Source: JASBRS01 sp963783895
Lineage (GTDB): Bacteria > Deinococcota > Deinococci > Deinococcales > Trueperaceae
Length of the DNA: 64,000 nt
NCBI GenBank assembly: GCA_963783895.1
Contig: CAWAPF010000011.1
Coordinates: forward strand, 22,135-86,134
Direction: 5' to 3'
Notes under the pieces: generated by a model
Database searches by the model: none
Told to the model about the DNA's origin: nothing
What the model saw: the letters and a program-made list of their open reading frames with translations, nothing else
Position numbers and translations under genes: made by a program
Shown here: positions 38,096 through 46,729 of the stretch, one piece after another
Position numbering within the stretch: position 1 is the first letter of the stretch
Layout: every line of letters begins with the position of its first letter

Positions 38096-38986
38096 TCAAC
38101 GAGACGAGCGCGGGTCGAGCACGTCGCGCAGGCCGTCGCCGAGGAGATTGAAGCCGAGCACCGTCACCATGATGGCCAGGCCCGGGAAGATGCCCATCCA
38201 GGGGGCCTGGTGGAGGAACGAGCGTCCCTCGGAGAGCATGCGCCCCCAGCTCGGCTCGGGGGGCTGCGTGCCGAGACCGAAGAACGACAGCGCCGCCTCC
38301 GCCAGGATCGCGAAGGCCAGGCTGAGGGAGGTCTGCACGATGATCGGCCCCAGCGAGTTGGGGAGGACGTGGCGCACCATGATGCGCCACTGCCCCTGGC
38401 CCATGGCGCGCGCGGCGGTCACGAACTCCCGGCCTCGCACGCTGATCACCGCGCCGCGCGTGACGCGCGCGAAGATCGGGATGTAGACGATGGCGATGGC
38501 GATCATGGCGTTGCCGACGCCACGCCCCAGGATGGCCATCACCGTGATGGCGAGCAGCACCGCCGGGAACGCGAACAGGATGTCCATCACGCGCATGACG
38601 AGCTCGTCGAGCCAGCCCCCCCGGAAGCCGGCCAGCAGCCCCAGCAGGACGCCCACCGTGCCGGAGAGGCCGACGGCGATGAAGGCCACCTTGAACGACA
38701 CGGCGGCGCCGTAGAGCACGCGCGAGAAGACGTCGCGCCCGAAGTCGTCGGTGCCGAAGGGATGGGTCCAGGAGGGCGGCGCGAAACGGGCACCGAAGTC
38801 CATGCTGGTCGGATCGAAGGGCGCCAGCCAGCGCCCGAAGACGGCGACGACGGCGAGAGCGAGGACCACGACGCTGCCGGTGACCACGAGCGGGTGGCGC
38901 AGCGCGCGCCGTAGCAGCGAGCGGCGCCCCGACGTTTCCTGCGTGCCGGGCGCGCCGGGTGCCGTGGCGATGGAGGCGTCGCTCAT
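38096..38986 (-). CDS. Peptide-type ABC transporter permease (DppC-like)
   Basis: 296 residues. The OppC_N segment, G-T-D-D-F-G-R-D-V-F-S-R near 78, five to six helices and the coupling loop A-R-A-M-G-Q-G-Q-W-R near 192 with H-V-L-P-N-S are typical of DppC/OppC. It ends in G-D-G-L-R-D-V-L-D-P, the conserved tail. Start overlaps the DppB stop (ATGA). No ATPase genes follow; the next gene is the spermidine synthase-like one, so ATPases must be encoded elsewhere. Confidence 0.93.
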   Translation of the reverse strand: MSDASIATAPGAPGTQETSGRRSLLRRALRHPLVVTGSVVVLALAVVAVFGRWLAPFDPTSMDFGARFAPPSWTHPFGTDDFGRDVFSRVLYGAAVSFKVAFIAVGLSGTVGVLLGLLAGFRGGWLDELVMRVMDILFAFPAVLLAITVMAILGRGVGNAMIAIAIVYIPIFARVTRGAVISVRGREFVTAARAMGQGQWRIMVRHVLPNSLGPIIVQTSLSLAFAILAEAALSFFGLGTQPPEPSWGRMLSEGRSFLHQAPWMGIFPGLAIMVTVLGFNLLGDGLRDVLDPRSSR

Positions 38987-39933
38987 GCGTACTCCACGCT
39001 CGGGTCGAGTAAGACATAGGAGAGGTCGGTCAGCAGGTTGATGACGGCGAAGGAGGTGGCGAACAGCAGCACCGACGCCTGCAGCACCGGGTAGTCGCGC
39101 TGCAGGGTGGCGTTGAGGGCCATCGAGCCCAGCCCCGGCCAGGCGAAGATGATCTCGACCACGACCACCGACGAGAGCAGCGTCGCCATCTGCAAGCCGA
39201 TGATCGTGACGATGGTGATGGCGGCGTTGCGGAGCACGTGCTTGCCGATGACGCGGCGAGGGTCGAGCCCCTTGGCTCGAGCCGTCCGCACGTAGTCGTT
39301 GCCGAGCACCTCCATCATCGCGGAGCGCACGAAGCGCGCCATGATCGAGCCGCTGATGACGCCGGCGGTGGCGGCGGGCAGGAGGATGTGTTTGAGATAG
39401 GCGCCCAGCCCCTCGGAGAGGGGAGCGTAGCCGCTGGAGGGCAGCCAGTGCAGGTACTGGGCGAAGACCAGGATGAGTAGGATGCCGAGCCAGAAGTCCG
39501 GGATCGACACTCCGATCTGGCTCATCAGCGACACGCCCAGGTCGCGCGCGCTGCCGGGACGCAGCGCCGATAGGATGCCGCTGGGGATGGCGATGATCAA
39601 TCCGATGAGGAGGGCGGTGAAGGCCAGGATCAGGGTGGCGGGCAAGCGATGCCGGACCTGCTCGGTGATCGGCTTGCCGCTGATCAGGCTCTTGCCGAAA
39701 TCGCCGTGCAGCACGATGCCCGTCACCCACGTCCAGTACTGGGTGGGGAGGGGGCGGTCGAGGCCCATCTGGTGCTCGAGCGCGGCGACCGACGCGTCGG
39801 TCGCTTGCACGCCGAGCGTCACACGAGCCGGGCTTCCCGGCACCAGCGGGATGATCGAGAAGGTCAGGATCGATACCCCGAACAGGACCAGCAGCAGCGT
39901 GCCCAGCCGTTGCAGAAGATAGCGAAGGCTCAC
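38983..39933 (-). CDS. Peptide-type ABC transporter permease (DppB-like)
   Basis: 316 residues from the GTG at 39933, which has GAGG 5 bases upstream and begins the family N-terminus (R-Y-L-L-Q-R-L-G-T-L-L). Motifs: P-G-S-P near 33, G-D-F-G-K-S near 78, the coupling loop T-A-R-A-K-G-L near 223 followed by N-A-A-I-T-I-V and F-A-W-P-G-L-G. An upstream in-frame start at 40008 would put 25 odd residues before the first helix. Confidence 0.92.
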   Translation of the reverse strand: MSLRYLLQRLGTLLLVLFGVSILTFSIIPLVPGSPARVTLGVQATDASVAALEHQMGLDRPLPTQYWTWVTGIVLHGDFGKSLISGKPITEQVRHRLPATLILAFTALLIGLIIAIPSGILSALRPGSARDLGVSLMSQIGVSIPDFWLGILLILVFAQYLHWLPSSGYAPLSEGLGAYLKHILLPAATAGVISGSIMARFVRSAMMEVLGNDYVRTARAKGLDPRRVIGKHVLRNAAITIVTIIGLQMATLLSSVVVVEIIFAWPGLGSMALNATLQRDYPVLQASVLLFATSFAVINLLTDLSYVLLDPSVEYA

Positions 39934-39971
39934 AGGTACCTCGGTAGACAAGATAGCGGAAACAGACCAGT

Positions 39972-39999
39972 GTGGGAGGCGGGCGGACCCGCCTCCCAC
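39972..39999 (-). terminator. Perfect 12-bp hairpin between dppA-like and dppB-like genes
   Basis: Bases 39972-39983 pair with 39988-39999 around a CGGA loop. It probably limits transcription into the permeases or protects the binding-protein mRNA. Confidence 0.7.
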
Positions 40000-40018
40000 G
40001 CGGCTCAAGGCACGAGGC

Positions 40019-41524
40019 TCAGTTGTTGAGCCAGGTCTGGCTGAAGTTCACGGCCTGATCGGGACGCGCCGAGTAGCCCTTGACGTAGTCGCGGTAGGCG
40101 TTGATGTTGGCGGGGTTGTACATGTAGATGTACGGCGCGTCGTCCACCACCATCTTGTTGACCTGCTGGTAGATCGCCTTGCGCTGGTCGAAGCCCTGCG
40201 TCTTGCGGCCCTCGCTCAGCAGCTGGTCGACCTTGCTGTTGCTGTAGCCGGTGAAGTTGAAGACCTCACCCGTCTTCTGCTGGGCGTAGAAGTAGTCGTC
40301 GGGGTCGACGAGGCCGTTCCACGAGCACACGTAGGTGTCGTAGTTGCCCTTGCCCTCTTCCTGCAGCCACTGCGCCCACTCCAGCGTCTTGATGGTCACC
40401 TTGATGCCGATCTGGCCTAGATTCTGCTGGATCACCTGGGCGCCGCGCACCGACTCCGGGTACTGGGTGGTGGGCATGATCATCATGCGGAAGCCGTCGG
40501 GGTACCCGGCGTCGGCCAGGAGTTGCTTGGCCTTTGCGGGGTCGTAGCTGTAGGGCGCGTAGTTGTACGCCCAGGCGCTCGACGACGGGATCGGATCCTG
40601 CGTCGGCTGGCCGGTGCCGAAGGTCATCGCGGTGGTGATGTCCTTGCGGTTGATGGCGTAGTTGATGGCCTCACGCACCTTGGGGTTCTTGAGGTACTGG
40701 TTGTTGAGGTTGACGCCGATGTACCAGTAGGCGCCCGCCGTGGTCTTGTCCACCACCACGCCCTGCGCGTTCTGGAGCTGGTCCAGGCTCTGCGGCGGCA
40801 CGCTGATGGCCCAGTCGATGTCGCCCGAGAGCAGCGCCGTCTGGCGCACTGATTCATCGGTGATGATGCGGATGTCGACCTCGTCGAGGTAGGGAAGGCC
40901 CTGCTTCCAGTAGTAGGGGTTCTTCTTCAGCACGACCTTCTGACCGGGCTGGAAGTCGCTGATCATGAACGGGCCGGTGCCGATCGGCTGCGTCTTGATG
41001 GTGCCGTTCTCGACCGACTCCTTGGCGATGATGCCGACGGACTTGTTGACCGCCAGGTGGCCGAGCAGCGCGACGTTGGGCGCCTCGAGCTGGAACTGCA
41101 CGGTGTAGTCGTCCGGCGCGGTGACCTTCTTGACGCCGGCAAGCAGGTAGGCGTTGCCGGACCCGGTCTTGGGATCGAGCATGCGGTCGTAGGTGTAGAC
41201 CACGTCCTGCGCTGTCATCGGCCGCCCGTTGCTGAACTTGACGTCGTGGCGCAGGTGGAAGGTCCAGGTGAGCCCGTCTGCGGAGGACTCCCAGCTGCTG
41301 GCCAGCGACGGCACGATCTTGTCCTGCTGGTCGAGGGCGACCAGGGTGTCGAGCACGTTCTCCAGGACCTGGAAGCTCGAGTAGGCGCTGGTCACCTGGG
41401 GGTCCAGGCTTACCGGGTCTTGGGCCCACGCCGCGATCAGGGTGCCGCCGCTCTTCTGGGCGAAGCCCAGGCTGGCGGCGGCCAGCATCGCGAGAAGGCC
41501 GAGTGTCAGGGTCAAGCGTTTCAT
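40019..41524 (-). CDS. Peptide-type ABC transporter substrate-binding protein
   Basis: 501 residues, SBP family 5. Signal peptide ends at G-F-A-Q (residue 23), no lipobox. Family features: L-D-P-Q near 42, L-A-S-S-W-E near 80, the T-A-Q-D-V-V-Y-T-Y-D-R signature near 110, and T-G-P-F-M near 185. Ligands of the family are di/oligopeptides, but also nickel or glycosides. Its ATG overlaps the stop of the Lrp-type regulator, so regulator and binding protein are translated from one mRNA. Confidence 0.92.
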   Translation of the reverse strand: MKRLTLTLGLLAMLAAASLGFAQKSGGTLIAAWAQDPVSLDPQVTSAYSSFQVLENVLDTLVALDQQDKIVPSLASSWESSADGLTWTFHLRHDVKFSNGRPMTAQDVVYTYDRMLDPKTGSGNAYLLAGVKKVTAPDDYTVQFQLEAPNVALLGHLAVNKSVGIIAKESVENGTIKTQPIGTGPFMISDFQPGQKVVLKKNPYYWKQGLPYLDEVDIRIITDESVRQTALLSGDIDWAISVPPQSLDQLQNAQGVVVDKTTAGAYWYIGVNLNNQYLKNPKVREAINYAINRKDITTAMTFGTGQPTQDPIPSSSAWAYNYAPYSYDPAKAKQLLADAGYPDGFRMMIMPTTQYPESVRGAQVIQQNLGQIGIKVTIKTLEWAQWLQEEGKGNYDTYVCSWNGLVDPDDYFYAQQKTGEVFNFTGYSNSKVDQLLSEGRKTQGFDQRKAIYQQVNKMVVDDAPYIYMYNPANINAYRDYVKGYSARPDQAVNFSQTWLNN

Positions 41525-42039
41525 GGTTCGTCTCTCCGTTTCGGGCTCGTTGTCGTGGCGCTGTCGTCGGACTCGGTCGGCAAGGGCCAGTCCCAGACGC
41601 TCTTCTTGATCTTCACCACGTGGATGGTCTCGCTCTCGTAGACCCCCTCCCTTCCAAGCTCCTTCTGGATGAAGGCGTGCACGTCCTCGACCGAGGCGTG
41701 GAGCGACTCGACCACGAGGTTGCGGCTGCCCACGCCGATGGCCAGGTAGCGGACCGCCTCGTTCCGGGCGAGCGCGTCGGTGACCTCCTCCAGCACGTTC
41801 GGACTGACGCTCGCGTAGGTGGTGGCGACGATGGGGACCCCGAGCTTGAGGGGGTCGCTGATGGCGAGGATCCGCATCCAGCCGGACTCGAGGAGCTTGC
41901 CGGCACGCTTGCGCACCATCGACTCCGAGACCGCCAGGCGACGGGCGATCTCGCGGTAAGGCATGCGCCCGTCGGTGCGCAGCAGGTCGACGATCTGCTG
42001 GTCGATGCGGTCGAGCTGGTGATAGGTACCGATTCTCAT
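41521..42039 (-). CDS. Lrp/AsnC-family transcriptional regulator
   Basis: 172 residues from the ATG at 42039. Residues 8-60 form the winged helix-turn-helix (L-D-R-I-D-Q-Q-I-V-D-L-L then Y-R-E-I-A-R-R-L-A-V-S-E-S-M-V), and 65-150 a RAM (AsnC ligand-binding) domain. It would respond to an amino acid. First gene of an operon with a peptide importer. The promoter and an inverted repeat lie at 42105-42149, suggesting autoregulation. A 20-residue N-terminal extension is possible but lacks a start with a ribosome-binding site. Confidence 0.9.
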   Translation of the reverse strand: MRIGTYHQLDRIDQQIVDLLRTDGRMPYREIARRLAVSESMVRKRAGKLLESGWMRILAISDPLKLGVPIVATTYASVSPNVLEEVTDALARNEAVRYLAIGVGSRNLVVESLHASVEDVHAFIQKELGREGVYESETIHVVKIKKSVWDWPLPTESDDSATTTSPKRRDEP

Positions 42040-42104
42040 CCAAGACCGGACCTGCCTGGGCGAGGGTCCGTCCTCCCGTGTGCATGACTTTTCAGGCAAC
42101 TCAC

Positions 42105-42134
42105 ATCATAGGAGAAATGCGTCATGCAAGTCAA
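42105..42134 (-). promoter_or_regulatory. Promoter of the Lrp-peptide transporter operon
   Basis: Read on the minus strand: TTGACT (42129-42134), an 18-base spacer, then TATGAT (42105-42110). This is the best sigma-70-type promoter in the window. Transcription would start near 42098, giving a leader of about 60 bases before the regulator's ATG. Confidence 0.75.
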
Positions 42135-42149
42135 CGAAATGGACGCATT
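42116..42149. promoter_or_regulatory. Inverted repeat over the -35 of the Lrp operon
   Basis: AATGCGTC (42116-42123) and GACGCATT (42142-42149) are perfect inverted arms 18 bases apart, enclosing the -35 hexamer. The centre-to-centre distance of 26 bases, about two and a half helical turns, fits an oligomeric protein such as Lrp. Autorepression is the simplest reading. Confidence 0.6.
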
Positions 42150-42306
42150 GCGTCGATGACGGGGCCGCCGAGGCCCGAGCTCGCTGAGAAGTGTGGGACG
42201 GGGCGACCCGGGCTGCCGACCGAACGCGGGATCCGGCGTCGGTCCGCGCGCGAAGCGTGCCGGGCGGAAGGGGACGCGGCTGCCGGGCGCGGCGTGGGCC
42301 CGGCCG

Positions 42307-43261
42307 CTACAGCCGAACGGCGCTCACCGGGGGGTCGCCCGCCAGCACGCGAGCCACGTCGCGCGCCACGTGGCAGGCGCCGCGCTCCAGCGCCTGGCTG
42401 GTGACACCCGCCACGTGGGGCGTCACCAGCAAGTTGGGTGCGCCCCGGAGGGGGTCGTCCTCGCCCGGTGGTTCGGGATCGCGCACGTCCAACACGGCTG
42501 CAGCAGGCCGGCCGCGACGCAGGGCCTGCGCAAGCGCACGTTCGTCCAGCAGTGCCCCGCGGCCGGTGTTGACGAGCACCGAGCCCGCCTTCATGCGCTC
42601 GAACTGCGACGCTCCGAGCAGGTGGCGCGTCGCCGGCGTCAGAGGCGGATGGAGGGTCACCACGTCCGAGCGTTGCAGGAGCTCTTCGAGCCCGACGAGC
42701 GTCACGTCGTTCTCCTGTACGGTGAGGCTGGCGTCGTGCAGGTAGGGGTCGGTGGCGAGCACCGTCATCCCGAAGGCGCGTGCCCGCCGCGCGACGCGCG
42801 CCCCGATGTCGCCCAAGCCCGACGATGCCCATCACCCCGCCGAACGCTTCGCGACCGGTGGCCGCCTCGCGGTCCCACCCTCCGGCGGCGACGGCGTCGG
42901 CCACCGCGCCGAAGCGCCGGTAGACGGTCAGCATCGCGCCCATCACGTACTCCGCCACGCTCGCGGCGTTGGCGCCCGGAGAGAAGGTGAGGGTCACGCC
43001 TCGGTCGCGCAGCGCACCGCGATCGAAGTTGTCGAGACCAACGCCCACCCTTCCGACGACCCGCAGGCGCGGCGCGCCTGCGATCAGCTCCGCGTCGACG
43101 CGCGTCTGGTTGCGGACCAGCAGCGCCTCGGCGTCACGAAGGAGCCCCAGCAGGTCGGGGCGCCGGGCGTGCAGATCGGGCCCGCCGACGACCTCGCCGG
43201 CCTCGCGCAACAGCTCCAGCGCCGCCTCCGGCAGGTACTCCGCCACGACGATGCGGCTCAC
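42307..43261 (-). pseudogene. D-isomer-specific 2-hydroxyacid dehydrogenase (SerA-like), frameshifted
   Basis: GTG start overlapping the racemase stop (GTGA). First part: V-R-N-Q-T-R-V-D near 56, V-G-R-V-G-V-G-L-D-N near 77, A-N-A-A-S-V-A-E near 105. At the NAD loop G-I-V-G-L-G the frame breaks near 42815 (one extra A); the next frame continues D-I-G-A-R-V-A, then V-N-T-G-R-G-A-L-L-D-E and T-P-H-V-A-G with the catalytic His. Removing one base gives 317 residues, normal for the family. Substrate may be phosphoglycerate or another 2-oxo acid. Probable sequence error. Confidence 0.87.
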
Positions 43262-44031
43262 GAGGGGGCCGCAGGCAGCGGCCGCTCGCCCAGGGCGATC
43301 GCCACCGTGGCCTCGACCAGAGCGTCGGTCGAGGCCACGAGCGGCAGCTCCAGCTCGGCGCCGTCCAGCGCCTCCTGCGTCAGCACCAGCGGGACCTCGG
43401 TGCAGCCGGCCACCAGCGCTTCGGCGCCGGCTTCGCGGAGCGCGCGGGCCAGACGCAACATGCCCCGCGTTACCTCGTCCCCCTTGTCGCCGCCCTTGAT
43501 CGCGTACATCAGTTCCATGAAGCGCGCGCGGTCGTCCCCCTCCGGGACCAGCGCCGTCACCCCCCGCGCCCGGAAGGCCCGCTGGTAGAGCCCGGCGTCG
43601 AGCGCGCCCTCGGCCGCCAGCACGCCGACGCAACGGGCCTCCGGCACGCGCGTCAGCGTCGCGTCGACCGTCTGATCGATGATGCTGATGAAGGGGATGG
43701 CGACGGCTTCGACGATCGCGCCCTGGAAAGCGTGTGCAGCGTTGCACGTCATCACCAGGAAGTCGGCCCCCGCCCCCTCCAGGCGCCGCGCCATGGCCGC
43801 GAGCCGGGGCGCGGGCGACGGTCCGCGTCCCGCCACCGCGTCGTTGCGATCGGGGACGCCGGGATCGTTGTCGATGATCAGGTGCAGGTGCTCCTGGTCG
43901 TGTTCGGCGGGGGTGCGCCGCAGCACCTTGGCGAAGAAGTCGAGGGTGGCCTCGGGGCCGAGCCCGCCGAGCACGCCCACCGTCCGGCGCGGCCCGCGGC
44001 TGGGGGCGCCGCTCATCCCAGTAACGCTCAT
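43258..44031 (-). CDS. Aspartate/glutamate racemase-family protein
   Basis: 257 residues. G-V-L-G-G-L-G-P-E-A-T near 20 opens the family; the two catalytic cysteines lie in M-T-C-N-A-A-H and A-G-C-T-E-V-P-L. The usual first motif is C-N-T-A-H; Ala replaces Thr here. A PLP-independent racemase of acidic or broad amino acids (YgeA-like) is expected, or an isomerase of a related dicarboxylate. Start at 44031 overlaps the preceding stop (ATGA). Middle gene of a three-gene operon. Confidence 0.88.
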   Translation of the reverse strand: MSVTGMSGAPSRGPRRTVGVLGGLGPEATLDFFAKVLRRTPAEHDQEHLHLIIDNDPGVPDRNDAVAGRGPSPAPRLAAMARRLEGAGADFLVMTCNAAHAFQGAIVEAVAIPFISIIDQTVDATLTRVPEARCVGVLAAEGALDAGLYQRAFRARGVTALVPEGDDRARFMELMYAIKGGDKGDEVTRGMLRLARALREAGAEALVAGCTEVPLVLTQEALDGAELELPLVASTDALVEATVAIALGERPLPAAPS

Positions 44032-45026
44032 CCCAGCAACACGTCCTGGTAGGCGTAGAGAGCGGGGGACCCGCCGGTGTGCAGGAACAACACGTTCTCG
44101 TCGCGCTCGAAACGCCCGCGCCGCACCAGATCGATCAACCCGGCGGCCGCCTTGCCGGTGTAGACCGGGTCGAGAAGGATGCCCTCGAGCGAGGCGAACA
44201 GCTTCACGGCCTCGATCATGGCGTCGGTCGGGAGCGAGTAGCCGGGCCCCACGTAGTCGTCGAGCACGCTCACGGCCTCGGGCGGCAGCTCGGCCTTCAC
44301 GCCGGCCAGCTCCGCGGTCCGGCGCGCAAGCCCCAGGATGCGCTCCTCCTGCGCCGCCTTCTCCGCCCGCACGCTGATGCCGGTGACGGGGACGTTTGCG
44401 CTCGTTCCCCAGGTCCCCGCCAGCAGGCCGGCATGCGTGCCGCCGCTGCCGCTGGCGCTCACGATGTGGTCGAGCTTCAGCCCCATCTCGAAGGTCTGCG
44501 CCAGCAGCTCCTCGGCACACGCCACGTAGCCCAGCGCGCCCAGCGGGGTGGAGCCGCCGCCGGGGATGACGTAGGCCCGGCGCCCCTCGGCCTCGAGGGC
44601 CTCGGCCTCCCGCTGCATCGCCGCCATCAGGTCGGTTCCGCCCTCGACGACGGTGATCGACTCGACGCCGAGCAGACGGTAGAGGAAGTTGTTCCCGCTG
44701 GCGCCCGGGTCGTAGCTGCCCGGCACCCGCTGCTCCAGCACCAGGCGGCATTGGAGTCCCTCGTGCACGGCGGCGGCCAGCGTCAGCCGGCAGTGGTTCG
44801 ACTGCACGGCGCCGGTGGTGACGAGGGTGTCGGCGCCCTGGGAGAGCGCGTCGGCGACCAGGAACTCGAGCTTGCGCGTCTTGTTGCCGCCGGCCGTGAG
44901 GCCGAGCTGGTCGTCGCGCTTGATGTAGAGGTTGGGGCCGCCCAGGTGCGCACTGAGCCGCTCCAGCGGCTCGATCGGGGTGGCATAGGGGGTGTAGCGG
45001 CGTCGCGGGAACCGCGCCAGGTGCAT
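44028..45026 (-). CDS. dcyD: D-cysteine desulfhydrase / ACC deaminase-family PLP enzyme
   Basis: 332 residues, PLP fold type II. The PLP lysine is Lys49 in A-G-G-N-K-T-R-K-L-E; Q-S-N-H-C-R near 77 binds substrate; S-G-S-G-G-T-H-A-G near 195 grips the phosphate. DcyD converts D-cysteine to pyruvate, H2S and ammonia; ACC deaminase and L-cysteate sulfo-lyase (CuyA) are close relatives, and C3-sulfonate cleavage is an alternative that would fit the sulfosugar hypothesis. ATG at 45026 with GGAGGG upstream. Confidence 0.85.
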   Translation of the reverse strand: MHLARFPRRRYTPYATPIEPLERLSAHLGGPNLYIKRDDQLGLTAGGNKTRKLEFLVADALSQGADTLVTTGAVQSNHCRLTLAAAVHEGLQCRLVLEQRVPGSYDPGASGNNFLYRLLGVESITVVEGGTDLMAAMQREAEALEAEGRRAYVIPGGGSTPLGALGYVACAEELLAQTFEMGLKLDHIVSASGSGGTHAGLLAGTWGTSANVPVTGISVRAEKAAQEERILGLARRTAELAGVKAELPPEAVSVLDDYVGPGYSLPTDAMIEAVKLFASLEGILLDPVYTGKAAAGLIDLVRRGRFERDENVLFLHTGGSPALYAYQDVLLG

Positions 45027-45081
45027 GGAGACTCCCTCCGGGTGAACGGCGGCTGCGGGCGTGCAATCACGTGTGGCAGCC

Positions 45082-45092
45082 CTCACATCATA
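45082..45092 (-). promoter_or_regulatory. -10 region of the dcyD operon, shared element
   Basis: The minus strand reads TATGATGTGAG. The identical 11 bases occur at the Lrp-operon promoter (42100-42110), where TATGAT is the -10. The upstream -35 here is poor, so activation by a regulator is possible. Confidence 0.55.
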
Positions 45093-45178
45093 TCGCGTTC
45101 CAGGGCGGGTTCGAGCGACCACGACATGTATGCTGGGGCGTGCCCGTCGCTACGGCAGCACGGGTGGGGAGCGAACTT

Positions 45179-46171
45179 ATGAGCATCGAGAGCGACACCG
45201 CGGAGCGGGCGCTTCAGGGGGTCGAGAAACGCAACCCCGGCATGGCCCTGACGCTCGACTGGGTCCGGGACGCACGCGTCAACCGCAGCGCCGTCGAGCG
45301 CCGCGCCGCGACGCTACCCGCCCGCAGGAGCGTGAAGAAGCAGTGGCAGCTGGCCTGGCTGCTGCGCGCCGTCCGTCTCATCGATCTGACCACCCTGTCG
45401 GGCGACGACACGCCCGGACGGGTGCGCCGGCTGTGCGCCAAGGCGCTGCACCCCGTCCGCCGCGACCTGCTGGAGGCCATGGACATGGCCGACGCCGGCC
45501 TCACCACGGCGGCCGTGTGCGTCTATCACGAGATGGTGCCGGTGGCGGTGGAGGCCCTGCGCGGCACCGGCGTGCCGGTGGCCGCGGTCTCCGCAGGATT
45601 CCCGGCAGGGCTCTCGCCCTTCGAGACGCGGCTCGAGGAGATCCACCGCAGCGTTCGGGCGGGCGCCGCCGAGATCGACATCGTCATCTCGCGCCGCCAC
45701 GTCCTCACCGGCGACTGGCAAGCGCTCTACGACGAGGTGCGCGCCTTCCGCGAGGCGGCCGGCGAGGCGCACCTGAAGACCATCCTCGCCACCGGCGAGC
45801 TGGGCACGCTGCGCAACGTCCACCGGGCCAGCCTGGTGGCGATGATGGCGGGTGCGGACTTCGTGAAGACCTCGACCGGCAAGGAGAGCGTGAACGCCAC
45901 GCTGCCCGTCGGGCTGGTGATGGCGCGCGCCATCCGCGCGTACTACGAGCGCACCGGCGTGGCCGTGGGCTTCAAGCCCGCGGGCGGTCTGCGCACCGCC
46001 AAGGACGCCCTGGTGTGGCTGTCGCTCATGCGCGAGGAGCTGGGGCGCCGATGGCTCGAGCCCGACCTCTTCCGCATCGGGGCCAGCTCGCTGCTCGCCG
46101 ACATCGAGCGCCAGCTCGAGCACGGCCTCACGGGCCGCTACTCCGCCGGCTTCCGGCACCCGGTGGGCTGA
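45179..46171 (+). CDS. deoC: Deoxyribose-phosphate aldolase
   Basis: 330 residues, the long form of DERA. Schiff-base Lys230 is in F-V-K-T-S-T-G-K-E; D-L-T-T-L-S-G-D-D near 65 and the second lysine in F-K-P-A-G-G-L-R near 265 complete the site. It splits 2-deoxyribose 5-phosphate into glyceraldehyde 3-phosphate and acetaldehyde. The aldehyde dehydrogenase two genes later can take the acetaldehyde to acetate. ATG with GGGGAG upstream; TATGCT at 45129-45134 may be its -10. TGATG overlap with the next gene. Confidence 0.94.
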   Translation: MSIESDTAERALQGVEKRNPGMALTLDWVRDARVNRSAVERRAATLPARRSVKKQWQLAWLLRAVRLIDLTTLSGDDTPGRVRRLCAKALHPVRRDLLEAMDMADAGLTTAAVCVYHEMVPVAVEALRGTGVPVAAVSAGFPAGLSPFETRLEEIHRSVRAGAAEIDIVISRRHVLTGDWQALYDEVRAFREAAGEAHLKTILATGELGTLRNVHRASLVAMMAGADFVKTSTGKESVNATLPVGLVMARAIRAYYERTGVAVGFKPAGGLRTAKDALVWLSLMREELGRRWLEPDLFRIGASSLLADIERQLEHGLTGRYSAGFRHPVG

Positions 46172-46729
46172 TGTTCCGGCTGCCTCTGGACGACGCCCTC
46201 GCCCTGGTGCTCCTCGAGGAGCGTCACGCACCCCTGCTGGCGTCCCTGGTCGGGGAGAACCGCGAGCACCTGGGTCGCTTCCTGCCGTGGGCGCTGACCT
46301 CCGACGAGCGTTCGGTGCGGGAGTACATCCGGGCGGGCGCTGGAGAAGTTCGCCCGCGGCAACGGGTTCGAGACGGGGATCTGGTTCGAGGGCGAGCTGG
46401 TCGGCGGGCTGGGCGTCCACTACCTCGACCGGGTCGTGGGCCGCACCGAGTTCGGCTACTGGATCGCGCGGCGCGCGTCCGGCCGCGGCGTCGTCACCCG
46501 CGCGGTGGCCGGACTGACGCGGGTCATGTTCGAGGAGTACGGCCTCAACCGGGTGGAGATCCGGTGCCAGCCGGACAACATCCCCAGCCGCCGCGTCGCC
46601 GAGCGGCTCGGGTTCCGACACGAGGGCACGCTGCGAGCGGTGCATCCGGCCGGCGGGGGCGAACCCGCCGACCTGGAGGTGTTCGGCCTGCTGCGCAGCG
46701 AATGGCAGCGTCAGGAGCGTAGCGCATGA
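46171..46729 (+). pseudogene. GNAT-family N-acetyltransferase (RimJ/RimL-like), frameshifted
   Basis: N-terminal part: L-E-E-R-H-A-P-L-L-A-S-L-V near 15 and F-L-P-W-A near 41, as in RimL-type enzymes. Near 46336, in a GGG run, one extra base shifts the frame; the next frame continues A-L-E-K-F-A-R-G-N-G-F, then E-F-G-Y-W-I, G-R-G-V-V-T-R-A (acetyl-CoA loop) and N-I-P-S-R-R-V-A-E-R-L-G-F. Corrected length is 185 residues, as expected. It would acetylate a ribosomal-protein or other N-terminus or an antibiotic. It lies inside the deoC operon and overlaps the next start. Confidence 0.8.
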
